This document shows, piece by piece, positions 24,608 to 31,885 of a stretch of 33,981 nucleotides of DNA. The first letter of the stretch is position 1, and every line of letters starts with the position of its first letter. Source of the stretch: Acidovorax sp. (GTDB taxonomy: Bacteria > Pseudomonadota > Gammaproteobacteria > Burkholderiales > Burkholderiaceae_C); assembly GCA_024711405.1 (NCBI GenBank), contig JANJSZ010000027.1:1-33981 (forward strand), given 5' to 3'. The notes beneath the pieces were generated by a model. The model was not told the origin of the DNA, made no database searches, and saw nothing but the letters and a program-made list of their open reading frames with translations. The translations under genes were made by a program, and so were the position numbers.

Positions 24608-25236
24608 GCTCGGGCCTCCACGGCGGACGCGATGCGGGTGGTGCGGGGCAGGCCCGCAAGCTGGTGCGTCGTGGCCAGCAGCACATCCACGCCGCGCGGA
24701 AAGGCGGCATGGTTGTCGGCCCACTGGCGTTCCAAGTCGGCCGGAAGGCCCCCCACCCGCAGCTGCTGCACGCCCCGGATGCCCGGGCCGCTCAGGCACC
24801 ACATGCCCTCTGCCGGTTTGCCGACGGTCAGGGCCTCCACATCGATGAAGCAGGTGGCCGATTGCTCGGGGTAGGCGTCGCTGCCCTGCGCAAAGGTGGG
24901 CAGGGGTGGCAGGGCATCGCCCTGTGCGACCCAGGCGAAGCGGGCCAGCTCTGGCCTCGCCACCAGCTGGCAACCGGTGTGAAAGCGCAGCCACAGGCCC
25001 GCATTGCTGGCCGCCAGGCGGGGCGACAGCCACAGCGTGCAATCGCTGTCGAGCAGGGCCAGCAAGGCGGCGGCCGAAGCGCCATGGCCTGCCGCAGGCA
25101 ACTCGGCATCGTGGTCCAGGGGCACCGGCTGGCCCGGTTGCGACAGCGCCTGCAAGACGGCACGGAACACGGCCTGGCTGCCCAGGGCTTCGCTGGAGAA
25201 TCCCGCGCCCAGCGCGGACAACGCGTGCTCGCTCAT
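24598..25236 (-). CDS. phnH: C-P lyase core protein PhnH
   Basis: The 212-residue protein has the PhnH-like opening 'GFSSEALGSQAVFRAVLQALSQPGQPVPL' and the segment 'ALLALLDSDCTLWLSP'. The C-terminal half 'GLPADLERQWADNHAAFPRGVDVLLATTHQLAGLPRTTRI' is strongly characteristic. It is a structural member of the PhnGHIJ complex with a fold related to PLP-dependent transferases but without the cofactor. It is coupled by a 4-nt overlap to phnG and a 10-nt overlap to phnI. Confidence 0.93.
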   Translation of the reverse strand: MSEHALSALGAGFSSEALGSQAVFRAVLQALSQPGQPVPLDHDAELPAAGHGASAAALLALLDSDCTLWLSPRLAASNAGLWLRFHTGCQLVARPELARFAWVAQGDALPPLPTFAQGSDAYPEQSATCFIDVEALTVGKPAEGMWCLSGPGIRGVQQLRVGGLPADLERQWADNHAAFPRGVDVLLATTHQLAGLPRTTRIASAVEARACT

Positions 25237-25739
25237 TCCGTGTCCTCCTCGCCATCGCCTGCGCTTTCGCGGGCCACCGTGAAGAAATCGACCTTGGTGC
25301 TGGCGGCACGCGCCCTTCGGCGCGCCTGCAGCTCCACCAGATGCCTGCGCACCGGTGCCAGCAGGGCGGCGTCCAGCGCCGACTGCTGTGCGGGGTCCTG
25401 CAGCAAGGCATCGGCCAGCGCGGCCAGATGCACCTGGCGCTGCGAACGCCCCAGCACATAGGCCACGCCCACGGTGGCTTCACCACCGCCTGCCTCCACG
25501 CGCAATGCGCAGCGGGTGACCGTGATCTCTCCCAGGTTGAAGCGCTCGCCCGTGCCACCGGCGCGGCCCTGCACCATCATCAGCCCGGTTTCGGGGGCAC
25601 GCAGCCAGCGTGCGGGTCGGCCCACGTGTTCGCGCAACACGGGCTCCAGCAGCTCGACCGGCGCACGGGCCAGCAAGGCCATCCATTGCGCCCGCTCGGG
25701 CGGCCTGCCAGCGCCGGGGTTGTCAAAGGCTTGAAACAT
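25233..25739 (-). CDS. phnG: C-P lyase core protein PhnG
   Basis: The 168-residue protein is recognised by 'RAQWMALLARAPVELLE', 'GLMMVQGRAGGTGERFNLGEITVTRCALRV' and 'GVAYVLGRSQRQVHLAALADALLQD'. It partners PhnI in the phosphonate-ribosylation step. It is the first gene of the long minus-strand unit. The phnF gene starts 76 nt away on the other strand, and the intervening DNA carries the proposed PhnF operator. The C-terminus is acidic (GDGEEDTE) and overlaps phnH. Confidence 0.93.
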   Translation of the reverse strand: MFQAFDNPGAGRPPERAQWMALLARAPVELLEPVLREHVGRPARWLRAPETGLMMVQGRAGGTGERFNLGEITVTRCALRVEAGGGEATVGVAYVLGRSQRQVHLAALADALLQDPAQQSALDAALLAPVRRHLVELQARRRARAASTKVDFFTVARESAGDGEEDTE

Positions 25740-25758
25740 GAAAGTGATACCCTGAAAG

Positions 25759-25770
25759 TTGTATAGACAA
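25759..25770 (+). promoter_or_regulatory. Proposed PhnF operator between phnG and phnF
   Basis: TTGTATAGACAA is a near-palindrome (TTGT....ACAA arms) in the 75-nt divergent region, and its TATA could serve as a -10 on either strand. The same motif with one change lies before phnC (19376-19387). The only regulator encoded at the locus is the GntR/UTRA protein PhnF, whose family binds sites of this shape. Binding has not been shown here. Confidence 0.75.
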
Positions 25771-25814
25771 ATTGAACAACTCGCGCCAGCTTAAAGAGCG
25801 CTCATGTAGTTTTC

Positions 25815-26579
25815 ATGACAGCCAGCACCTCCTCCACGGTTTCATCGACCCCGACACCACGCCCGGCCCGCGACAGCTTCTGGACACGCATCGCCGCCGA
25901 ACTGGCCGAGGCCATCGGCAACGGCATTTACCCACCAGGCCAGCGCCTGCCCTCGGAGCACGCGCTCGCCGAACAGTTCGGCGTGAACCGCCACACCATC
26001 CGCCGCTCGCTGGCCAGCCTGTGCCACCAGGGCCTGGTGCGCATCACGCAAGGCAGCGGCACTTACGTGGAAGACTTTGCGGTGGACCTGGTGCTGGGCA
26101 AGCGCACGCGGCACCAACAAGGCCTGGCGCAGGCCGGCCTGCGCGGCAGCCTGGAGGTGCTGCACGAACAGGTGGTGCCTGCCACGGCGGCACTGGCCAG
26201 GGCCCTGCAGGTGCCGGTGCGCAGCAAGGTGCTGGTGCTGCGCGTGATGGGCAACGCCGAAGGCCAGCCGCTGCATGTGAGCGAGCGTTATTTCCCCCTG
26301 CCCCGCTTCGAAGGGCTGGCCGCCGTGGTGCGGGAGACCGGCTCCATCACGGCAGGCTTCGCCGCCCATGGCGTGGCCGACTACACCCGCCGCGAAAGCC
26401 GCATCACCGCCGATCTGCCGGAGACGCAGGTGGCCACCGCACTGCGCCAGCCCGCCAGCCGCCCCGTGCTGCAGGTGGAGAGCCTGAATGTGGACCCCGC
26501 CGGCGTCCCCATCGAATGGGCCCGCGCCTGGTTCGCGGGAGACCGCGTCAAACTGACCATTGCACACCATGAGCACTGA
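25815..26579 (+). CDS. phnF: Phosphonate-locus GntR/HutC-family regulator PhnF
   Basis: The 254-residue protein has an N-terminal winged helix (about 22-85, 'LPSEHALAEQFGVNRHTIRRSLASLCHQGLVRITQGSGTYV') and a C-terminal UTRA ligand-binding domain (about 105-245, 'HVSERYFPLPRFEGLAAVV', 'TAGFAAHGVADYTRRESRI'). The family usually represses and is released by a small metabolite, often a phosphorylated or phosphonate compound. The ribosome-binding site is poor. It is divergent from phnG and is followed by a DUF1045 gene that overlaps its end, so regulator and enzymes are coexpressed. Confidence 0.92.
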   Translation: MTASTSSTVSSTPTPRPARDSFWTRIAAELAEAIGNGIYPPGQRLPSEHALAEQFGVNRHTIRRSLASLCHQGLVRITQGSGTYVEDFAVDLVLGKRTRHQQGLAQAGLRGSLEVLHEQVVPATAALARALQVPVRSKVLVLRVMGNAEGQPLHVSERYFPLPRFEGLAAVVRETGSITAGFAAHGVADYTRRESRITADLPETQVATALRQPASRPVLQVESLNVDPAGVPIEWARAWFAGDRVKLTIAHHEH

Positions 26580-27291
26580 AACCGCCCCCGCGCACCGCTA
26601 CGCGGTGTATTTCGCCCCGGCCCCCGGCACCCTGGGCTGGCTGGCCGGCAGCCACTGGCTGGGCCGCTGCGCTGCGCAGCTGCAACCCCTGCCCCAGCTG
26701 GACATCGTGGGCGTAGCCCAGGAAGACCTGTACCGCCTGACGGCAGCGCCCCGGCGTTACGGCTGGCACGCCACGCTGAAAGCGCCCTTCATGCTGGCGC
26801 CCGGCGTGGACTGGTTGACGCTGCACCAGGCCACACAAGCCGTAGCCCGCCACCTGCAGCCCTTCACCCTGCCGCCCCTGCAGGTCGAACGCCTCGACGA
26901 TTTTCTGGCGCTGGTGCCGATGGCAGCGCCCGCCACGCAAGCCGCCCTCCACGAAGCCGCCGCCGCCTGCGTGACGCAGCTGCAGCCGCTGGCGGCGCCC
27001 TTGTCGCCCGTCGAGCTGGCACGCCGACGGGCGGGCGGACTGACGCCCCGGCAGGAAGCGCTGCTGCTGCGCTGGGGCTATCCGTTCGTGCTGGAAGAGT
27101 TTCGCTTTCACCTGTCGCTGACCGGCCCGCTCGACACCGTGGCCGCCAGCACCCAGGCCCTGGTGCAGGATGCGGCGGAACAGTTCTTTGCCGATCTGCC
27201 CCCCCTGAGCTTCAACAGCCTGGCCCTGTTCGCCGAACCCACCCCGGGCGCCGATTTCGTGCTGCTGGACCACCTGGAGATGGGGGCATGA
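26569..27291 (+). CDS. DUF1045 phosphonate-locus protein, 2H-phosphoesterase-like
   Basis: The 240-residue protein belongs to the DUF1045 family tied to phosphonate loci (TIGR03223). Two 2H-type motifs are visible, H67-A-T-L in 'GWHATLKAPF' and H181-L-S-L in 'FRFHLSLTG', spaced as in cyclic phosphodiesterases of the 2H superfamily. The expected chemistry is opening of a cyclic phosphate. In the absence of phnP, ribosyl 1,2-cyclic phosphate 5-phosphate, the PhnJ product, is the plausible substrate. This is an inference. The ATG at 26569 is preferred to the TTG at 26560. It overlaps phnF by 11 nt and phnN by 4 nt. Confidence 0.88.
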   Translation: MSTETAPAHRYAVYFAPAPGTLGWLAGSHWLGRCAAQLQPLPQLDIVGVAQEDLYRLTAAPRRYGWHATLKAPFMLAPGVDWLTLHQATQAVARHLQPFTLPPLQVERLDDFLALVPMAAPATQAALHEAAAACVTQLQPLAAPLSPVELARRRAGGLTPRQEALLLRWGYPFVLEEFRFHLSLTGPLDTVAASTQALVQDAAEQFFADLPPLSFNSLALFAEPTPGADFVLLDHLEMGA

Positions 27292-27851
27292 CCGGGCGGC
27301 TGGTCTATTGCATGGGACCCTCGGGCGCGGGCAAGGATTCGCTGTTCGACTGGCTGCGCCAGCACCTGCCCGAATCCAGCCGCGTGCACTGGGCGCGGCG
27401 CACCATCAGCCGCTCCGCGCCTGCCGGCGGCGAAGCACACGAAAGTGTGGATGAAAGCACCTTCAGGCAGCTGCGCGACACCCAGACCTTTGCCCTGCAC
27501 TGGGAGGCCAACGGCCTGCACTATGGGGTGCGGCACGCAGAGCTCGCACCACTGGCCAGGCACACGTGGGTGCTGGTCAACGGCTCACGCGCCTACCTGC
27601 CCCAGGCGCTGCAGCACTACCCGCAGCTGGTCGCCGTGCACATCACCGCCAGCCCCGACATGCTGCGCCAGCGCCTGACCGCCCGTGGCCGCGAAAGCGC
27701 CGAGCAGATCGAAGCGCGGGTCCGGCGGGCGGTGGCCTTCCAGCCCACGCCCCATGCCGCCGCCGTGCAGGTGCACAACGACACCACCCTGGACCACGCA
27801 GGCAGCACCCTGCTGCACGCGCTGCGGCAACTGCCTGGCTGGCCCGCCTAA
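27288..27851 (+). CDS. phnN: Ribose 1,5-bisphosphate phosphokinase PhnN
   Basis: The 187-residue guanylate-kinase-like protein has a P-loop GPSGAGKDS at 10-18, 'RRTISRSAPAGGEAHESVDESTF' and 'WEANGLHYGV', all diagnostic of PhnN. It phosphorylates ribose 1,5-bisphosphate to PRPP, returning the C-P lyase ribosyl moiety to nucleotide synthesis. It overlaps DUF1045 by 4 nt. Its product depends on a cyclic phosphodiesterase acting just before it, which supports such a role for the adjacent DUF1045 protein. Confidence 0.92.
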   Translation: MTGRLVYCMGPSGAGKDSLFDWLRQHLPESSRVHWARRTISRSAPAGGEAHESVDESTFRQLRDTQTFALHWEANGLHYGVRHAELAPLARHTWVLVNGSRAYLPQALQHYPQLVAVHITASPDMLRQRLTARGRESAEQIEARVRRAVAFQPTPHAAAVQVHNDTTLDHAGSTLLHALRQLPGWPA

Positions 27852-27897
27852 CCCTGCCCATTGCAACGGCCATGGCGTCCTGAGACACTTCCCACCC

Positions 27898-28320
27898 ATG
27901 TCCACCGTCACCATCTATCACAACCCGAAATGCGGCACCTCCCGCAACACCCTGGCCATGATCCGCAACAGCGGTGTGGAGCCAGAGGTCATTGAATACC
28001 TCAAGACACCGCCCAGCCGCGAAACCCTGGTATCCCTGATTGCGGCCACCGGCCAGCCGGTGATCAACGCAGTGCGGTCCAAGGAAACGCTGTTCACTGA
28101 ACTGAACCTGGGCGCCCCCGGCGTAACGGACGACCAGCTCATTGATGCCATGCTGGCCCACCCCATCCTCCTCAACCGCCCCATCGTGGTCACGCCGCAG
28201 GGCACACGCCTGTGCCGCCCATCGGAGGCTGTGCTGGACATCCTGCCCCAGCCACAGCAGGGCGCCTTCACCAAGGAAGACGGCGAAGTGGTCATCGATG
28301 CCAAAGGCCAGCGCGCCTGA
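27898..28320 (+). CDS. arsC: Arsenate reductase (glutaredoxin-dependent) ArsC
   Basis: The 140-residue thioredoxin-fold protein starts 'MSTVTIYHNPKCGTSRNTLAMI', where Cys12 is the catalytic cysteine of the Grx-coupled ArsC family, in NPxCGTSR context. Later segments 'RSKETLFTELNLG' and 'HPILLNRPIVVTPQGTRLCRPSEAVLDIL' are typical and include the Arg residues that bind arsenate. It reduces arsenate to arsenite using glutathione and glutaredoxin. It lies 46 nt after phnN on the same strand and 66 nt before an MFS transporter gene. No arsR or arsB is in the window. Confidence 0.93.
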   Translation: MSTVTIYHNPKCGTSRNTLAMIRNSGVEPEVIEYLKTPPSRETLVSLIAATGQPVINAVRSKETLFTELNLGAPGVTDDQLIDAMLAHPILLNRPIVVTPQGTRLCRPSEAVLDILPQPQQGAFTKEDGEVVIDAKGQRA

Positions 28321-28386
28321 CGCGCCAGCCGCAGCGCCGGCAAGCCTTGGCACCCCCAGGCTGCGCGGCGTGGCGCACGGGCGCTC

Positions 28387-29577
28387 ATGAGACCATCGTC
28401 CCGGCACTGGACCGTGGCACGCCTGGGCAGCGCGCAAACCCTGGCCTGGGCCTCGTCCTATTACCTGCCGGCCATGCTGGCGGCGCCCATGGCGCGTGAC
28501 CTGGGTGTGGCCACGCCCACCGTATTCGCGGCGTTCTCGGCGGCACTCATCGTGTCGGCCTTGCTGGGCCCTTTGGCGGGCCGGGCGATTGACCGGCATG
28601 GCGGCCGCCCGGTACTGGTGGCCACCAACCTGCTGTTTGCCGCCAGCCTCGCGGGCATGGCGCTGGCCCAGGGTCCCGTGGGACTGTTTGCCGCCTGGGT
28701 GCTGATGGGCGTGGCCATGGGCTCGGGGTTGTATGAAGCCGCGTTTGCCACGCTGGTGCGCCTGTACGGCCAGGGCGCGCGCGGCGCCATCACCGGCATC
28801 ACGCTGATTGCGGGCTTTGCCAGCACCGTCGGCTGGCCGCTGTCGGCGTGGATGGAAGTGCACTGGGGCTGGCGCGGCGCATGCGTTGGCTGGGCCGCCT
28901 TGCACCTGCTGGTGGGCTTGCCGCTCAATGGCTGGCTGCCTCGCACCGAATCCGCAGAAATGGCACCGGCCCCACCCGTGAGCACACCCGTCGCCACCAC
29001 CGCCATGCCAGCATCGCCCACCCCGGACCACGCCCTGCGCACCACCGTGCTGCTGTCCTTCGTTTTCGCCGTCACCTGGTTCACCAGCACGGCCATGGCG
29101 GCCCATCTGCCGCGCCTGCTGCAAGCCAGCGGCACGTCGCTGCAGGCCGCAGTGGCCATGGCGGCGCTCGTCGGACCGGCCCAGGTTGCTGCGCGCCTGC
29201 TGGAGTTTGGTTGCTTGCGCCGGCTGCACCCCTTGCTATCGGCCCGGCTGGCGGCGGCGGCCCACCCGGTGGGCGCGGCCTTGCTGATGGTGGTGGGCGG
29301 GCCGGCGGCTGCGCTGTTCACCGTGCTCCACGGAGCGGGCAACGGCATTCTGACCATTGCCAAGGGCACGTTGCCGCTGGTGCTGTTCGGCCCCGCAGGC
29401 TACGGCGCCCGCCAGGGCCTCATGATGGTACCCGCCCGCGTGGCACAGGCCTTTGCGCCGGTGCTTTTTGGCATGCTGCTCGATGGCCTGGGCGCCGCAG
29501 CGCTGTGGCTGACGGCACTGCTGGGGGTGGCGGCACTGGGGGCGCTGTGGATGCTGCGCCCGCGGCCGGCCTCCTGA
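28387..29577 (+). CDS. MFS transporter, exporter-like
   Basis: The 396-residue protein has about 12 hydrophobic segments in two halves. A Pro/Thr/Ala-rich loop at about 195-215 joins them. The MFS loop 2-3 motif appears as 'GRAIDRHGGRPVLVA'. The substrate is unknown. Its position directly after arsC suggests arsenite export in the manner of ArsK/ArsJ-type MFS proteins, but no metal-thiolate Cys pair stands out in the sequence, so this is a hypothesis only. It ends 28 nt from the convergent tag gene. Confidence 0.8.
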   Translation: MRPSSRHWTVARLGSAQTLAWASSYYLPAMLAAPMARDLGVATPTVFAAFSAALIVSALLGPLAGRAIDRHGGRPVLVATNLLFAASLAGMALAQGPVGLFAAWVLMGVAMGSGLYEAAFATLVRLYGQGARGAITGITLIAGFASTVGWPLSAWMEVHWGWRGACVGWAALHLLVGLPLNGWLPRTESAEMAPAPPVSTPVATTAMPASPTPDHALRTTVLLSFVFAVTWFTSTAMAAHLPRLLQASGTSLQAAVAMAALVGPAQVAARLLEFGCLRRLHPLLSARLAAAAHPVGAALLMVVGGPAAALFTVLHGAGNGILTIAKGTLPLVLFGPAGYGARQGLMMVPARVAQAFAPVLFGMLLDGLGAAALWLTALLGVAALGALWMLRPRPAS

Positions 29578-29604
29578 ACCGCCAGCCCCCGCCGCACGCG
29601 GTTT

Positions 29605-30270
29605 TCAGGCGCGCGGCATGTCCAGAGCCTGCCGCGCATCCAGTGCGGCGGCGCGGACGTGGCACCCCTCCAGGTGGTCGTTCACCAGCCCCATGGCCTG
29701 CATGAAGGCGTACATGGTGGTGGGGCCCACAAAGCTCCAGCCGCGTTGCTTGAGGTCTTTCGACAGGGCCACGGATGCGGGCGAGGTGACCAGGGTGCGC
29801 GCCACTTCGCGGGTGATGCGCTGCGGGCGATCCGCGGCAGCCGGCTCGAAGCGCCACACATAATGCGCCAGCGAGCCAAACTCGCGCCGCAGCTCCAGCG
29901 CCCGCCGGGCATTGTGGATGGTCGATTCGATCTTGCCGCGGTGGCGCACGATGGCGGTGTCCTGCACCAGGCGCTCCACGTCCTGCGCATCGAATGCGGC
30001 AATGGCTTCAGCGTCGAACCGGGCGAACGCCGCACGGAAGCCCTCGCGCCTGTTCAGGATGGTGAGCCAGCTCAGGCCGGCCTGGAAGCCCTCCAGGCAG
30101 AGCTTTTCGAACAGCCGCCGGTCATCGACCACCGGGAATCCCCATTCATGGTCGTGGTAGTGGCGGTACAGCGGTGTGGCCTGGCACCAGCTGCAGCGCG
30201 GGCAGCCGGCCTCGTCGGCAAACAGGCCCGCAGGCATGGGCGTGGCAGGTTCGGGGGCAGCACAGGTCAT
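29605..30270 (-). CDS. tag: DNA-3-methyladenine glycosylase I
   Basis: The 221-residue base-excision-repair enzyme removes 3-methyladenine from alkylated DNA. The TagI hallmarks are present: 'CSWCQATPLYRHYHDHEWGFPVVDDRRLFEKLCLEGFQAGLSWLTIL' and 'RGWSFVGPTTMYAFMQAMGLVNDHLEGCHVR'. They supply the conserved Zn-binding Cys/His pairs. The start is placed at MTCAAPE (30270). The ORF track's longer start would reach into the promoter of the divergent lipoprotein gene. It appears to be transcribed alone. Confidence 0.93.
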   Translation of the reverse strand: MTCAAPEPATPMPAGLFADEAGCPRCSWCQATPLYRHYHDHEWGFPVVDDRRLFEKLCLEGFQAGLSWLTILNRREGFRAAFARFDAEAIAAFDAQDVERLVQDTAIVRHRGKIESTIHNARRALELRREFGSLAHYVWRFEPAAADRPQRITREVARTLVTSPASVALSKDLKQRGWSFVGPTTMYAFMQAMGLVNDHLEGCHVRAAALDARQALDMPRA

Positions 30271-30377
30271 GGCGCATTCTAGAAACGGCGCGCGCCAGGC
30301 TCCTGACAGGCCCCGCAGACCGCAGGCAGCCGGCCTTGTGTCTACACTGCGGGCCATCCCCCGCTCTCCTTGCCGGC

Positions 30378-31529
30378 ATGCCCTTTTCGTTTCTGCCACG
30401 CTGCGCACTGGCCAGCCTTCTGCTCCTGGCACTGCCGGGCTGCGCCAGCCAGGGCGGCACGCTGGGCTACTACTGGCAGTCGGTGCGGGGGCATCTGCAG
30501 ATCATGCAGGCGGCCGAGCCCATCGACCGCTGGGTGGCGCGAACCGACACTGCACCCGCACTGCGCGAACGCCTGCAGCTGGCCCAGCGCGCCCGCGCCT
30601 TTGCGGTGACGGAACTGGCCCTGCCCGACAACGCCAGCTACCGCCGCTATGCCGACCTCCAGCGTCCCTATGCCGTGTGGAACGTGGTGGCCGCGCCGCC
30701 CTTTGCACTCACGCTGCACCGCTGGTGCTTTCCGGTCGCGGGCTGCATCGGCTACCGCGGTTATTTCACCGAAGCCGACGCCCAGGCCGAAGCCGCCCAG
30801 CTGGCGCAGCAAGGCCTGGAGGTCGAGGTGTATGGCGTGCCCGCCTACTCCACCCTGGGTTACATGAACTGGGCCGGCGGCGACCCGCTGCTCTCCACCT
30901 TCATCGCCTGGCCCGAGGGCGAATTCGTGCGCCTGCTGTTCCACGAACTGGCGCACCAGGTGGTCTATGTGCCGGACGACACGCTGTTCAACGAATCGTT
31001 TGCCACGGCGGTGGAGCGGCTGGGCAGCGCGCAGTGGCTGGCCACGCAGGCCAGCCCGCAGGCCCGCGCGGCCTTTGCCGAAAGCAACGGGCGGCGCAGC
31101 GCCTTCCGCGCCCTGACGCGCGCCACCAGGGCGCGGCTGGCGGCCATTTATGAACAAAAAGAGGCTCTGGCGCTGGAGGAGAAAGCGCTGGCAGCCATGA
31201 AAACAGAAGCAATGCAGGACTTTCGCACCGGCTACGCTGCGCTGCGCACCGGCTGGCTGGCGGCCCCGCACGGACGGCCCGCCGCCCTGAATACCGCCCA
31301 GCTGGCAGGTTACGACCGCTGGGTGGCCCGAGCCAACAACGCCAGCTTTGCCGCCCAGGCCGCCTACGACGAGCTGGTGCCCGCGTTCGAAGCCCTGTTC
31401 GAGCGCGAGGGCCGCCAGTGGCCCCGGTTTTATGATGCCGTCAGACAACTGGCGCAGCAGCCCCCGGCGCAACGCCACCAGAGCCTGCGCGCACTACAAC
31501 CCCACCACAAGGAGACCCCCGGTGCCTGA
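30378..31529 (+). CDS. Lipoprotein metallo-aminopeptidase (COG4324 type)
   Basis: The 383-residue protein has a lipobox LALPGC (Cys22) after a hydrophobic signal, so it should be a membrane-anchored lipoprotein facing the periplasm. The Zn motif HELAH begins at residue 189, and 'NESFATAVERLG' downstream supplies a third ligand, as in gluzincins. The long C-terminal half is helical and charged. The family is annotated as predicted aminopeptidase, with no well-established substrate. The start at 30378 is set by the signal peptide; the ORF track's 30174 start is within tag. Its last 8 nt overlap the next gene. Confidence 0.85.
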   Translation: MPFSFLPRCALASLLLLALPGCASQGGTLGYYWQSVRGHLQIMQAAEPIDRWVARTDTAPALRERLQLAQRARAFAVTELALPDNASYRRYADLQRPYAVWNVVAAPPFALTLHRWCFPVAGCIGYRGYFTEADAQAEAAQLAQQGLEVEVYGVPAYSTLGYMNWAGGDPLLSTFIAWPEGEFVRLLFHELAHQVVYVPDDTLFNESFATAVERLGSAQWLATQASPQARAAFAESNGRRSAFRALTRATRARLAAIYEQKEALALEEKALAAMKTEAMQDFRTGYAALRTGWLAAPHGRPAALNTAQLAGYDRWVARANNASFAAQAAYDELVPAFEALFEREGRQWPRFYDAVRQLAQQPPAQRHQSLRALQPHHKETPGA

Positions 31530-31884
31530 CATCCACATCCACCGCGAACACCACCTGGGCTTCGAGGAAGCCCGAAAAATCGGTTGCGCCTGGGCCGAAA
31601 AGGCGGAAGAAAAGTTTGACATGGACTGCACCTACGAAGAAGGCGACACGCAGGACACCCTGCACTTCAGCCGTGCCGGCATCAACGGCACGCTGCGGGT
31701 GGATGCCATCCAGTTTGAAATGAAGGCCGAGCTCGGTTTCCTGTTGGGCGCCTTCAAGGCGCGCATCGAAGCCGAGATCGGCGAGCAGCTCGATGCGCTG
31801 CTCAACGCCCCCCGCCCCGGCGCACGCAAGGCAGCACCGGCCAAAAAGAAGACCCCCGCCATAGCGGCGGCCCCGAAAGCCTGA
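31522..31884 (+). CDS. Polyhydroxyalkanoic acid system family protein
   Basis: The 120-residue protein starts at GTG (31522), behind a strong AAGGAGA at 31509. The ORF-track start at 31348 is inside the upstream gene. 'IHIHREHHLGFEEARKIGCAWAEKAEEKFDMDCTYEEGDTQDTLHFSRAGINGTLRVD' is the recognisable PHA-system (PHA_gran_rgn) core. A basic Ala/Lys-rich tail (RKAAPAKKKTPAIAAAPKA) resembles phasin or histone-like tails. A link to PHA granules is family knowledge, not shown here. It overlaps the upstream gene by 8 nt, and the nitroreductase gene starts 2 nt after its stop codon. Confidence 0.85.
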   Translation: MPDIHIHREHHLGFEEARKIGCAWAEKAEEKFDMDCTYEEGDTQDTLHFSRAGINGTLRVDAIQFEMKAELGFLLGAFKARIEAEIGEQLDALLNAPRPGARKAAPAKKKTPAIAAAPKA

Positions 31885-31885
31885 G

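Noticed and set aside
23495-25558. PhnI as a 687-aa fusion protein
   Set aside because: The part before MYVAVKGG is phnH and phnG read in the wrong frame; PhnI starts at 24607.
25772-26572. 266-aa plus-strand ORF
   Set aside because: Overlaps phnF in another frame; Arg/Pro/Gly-rich with no domain.
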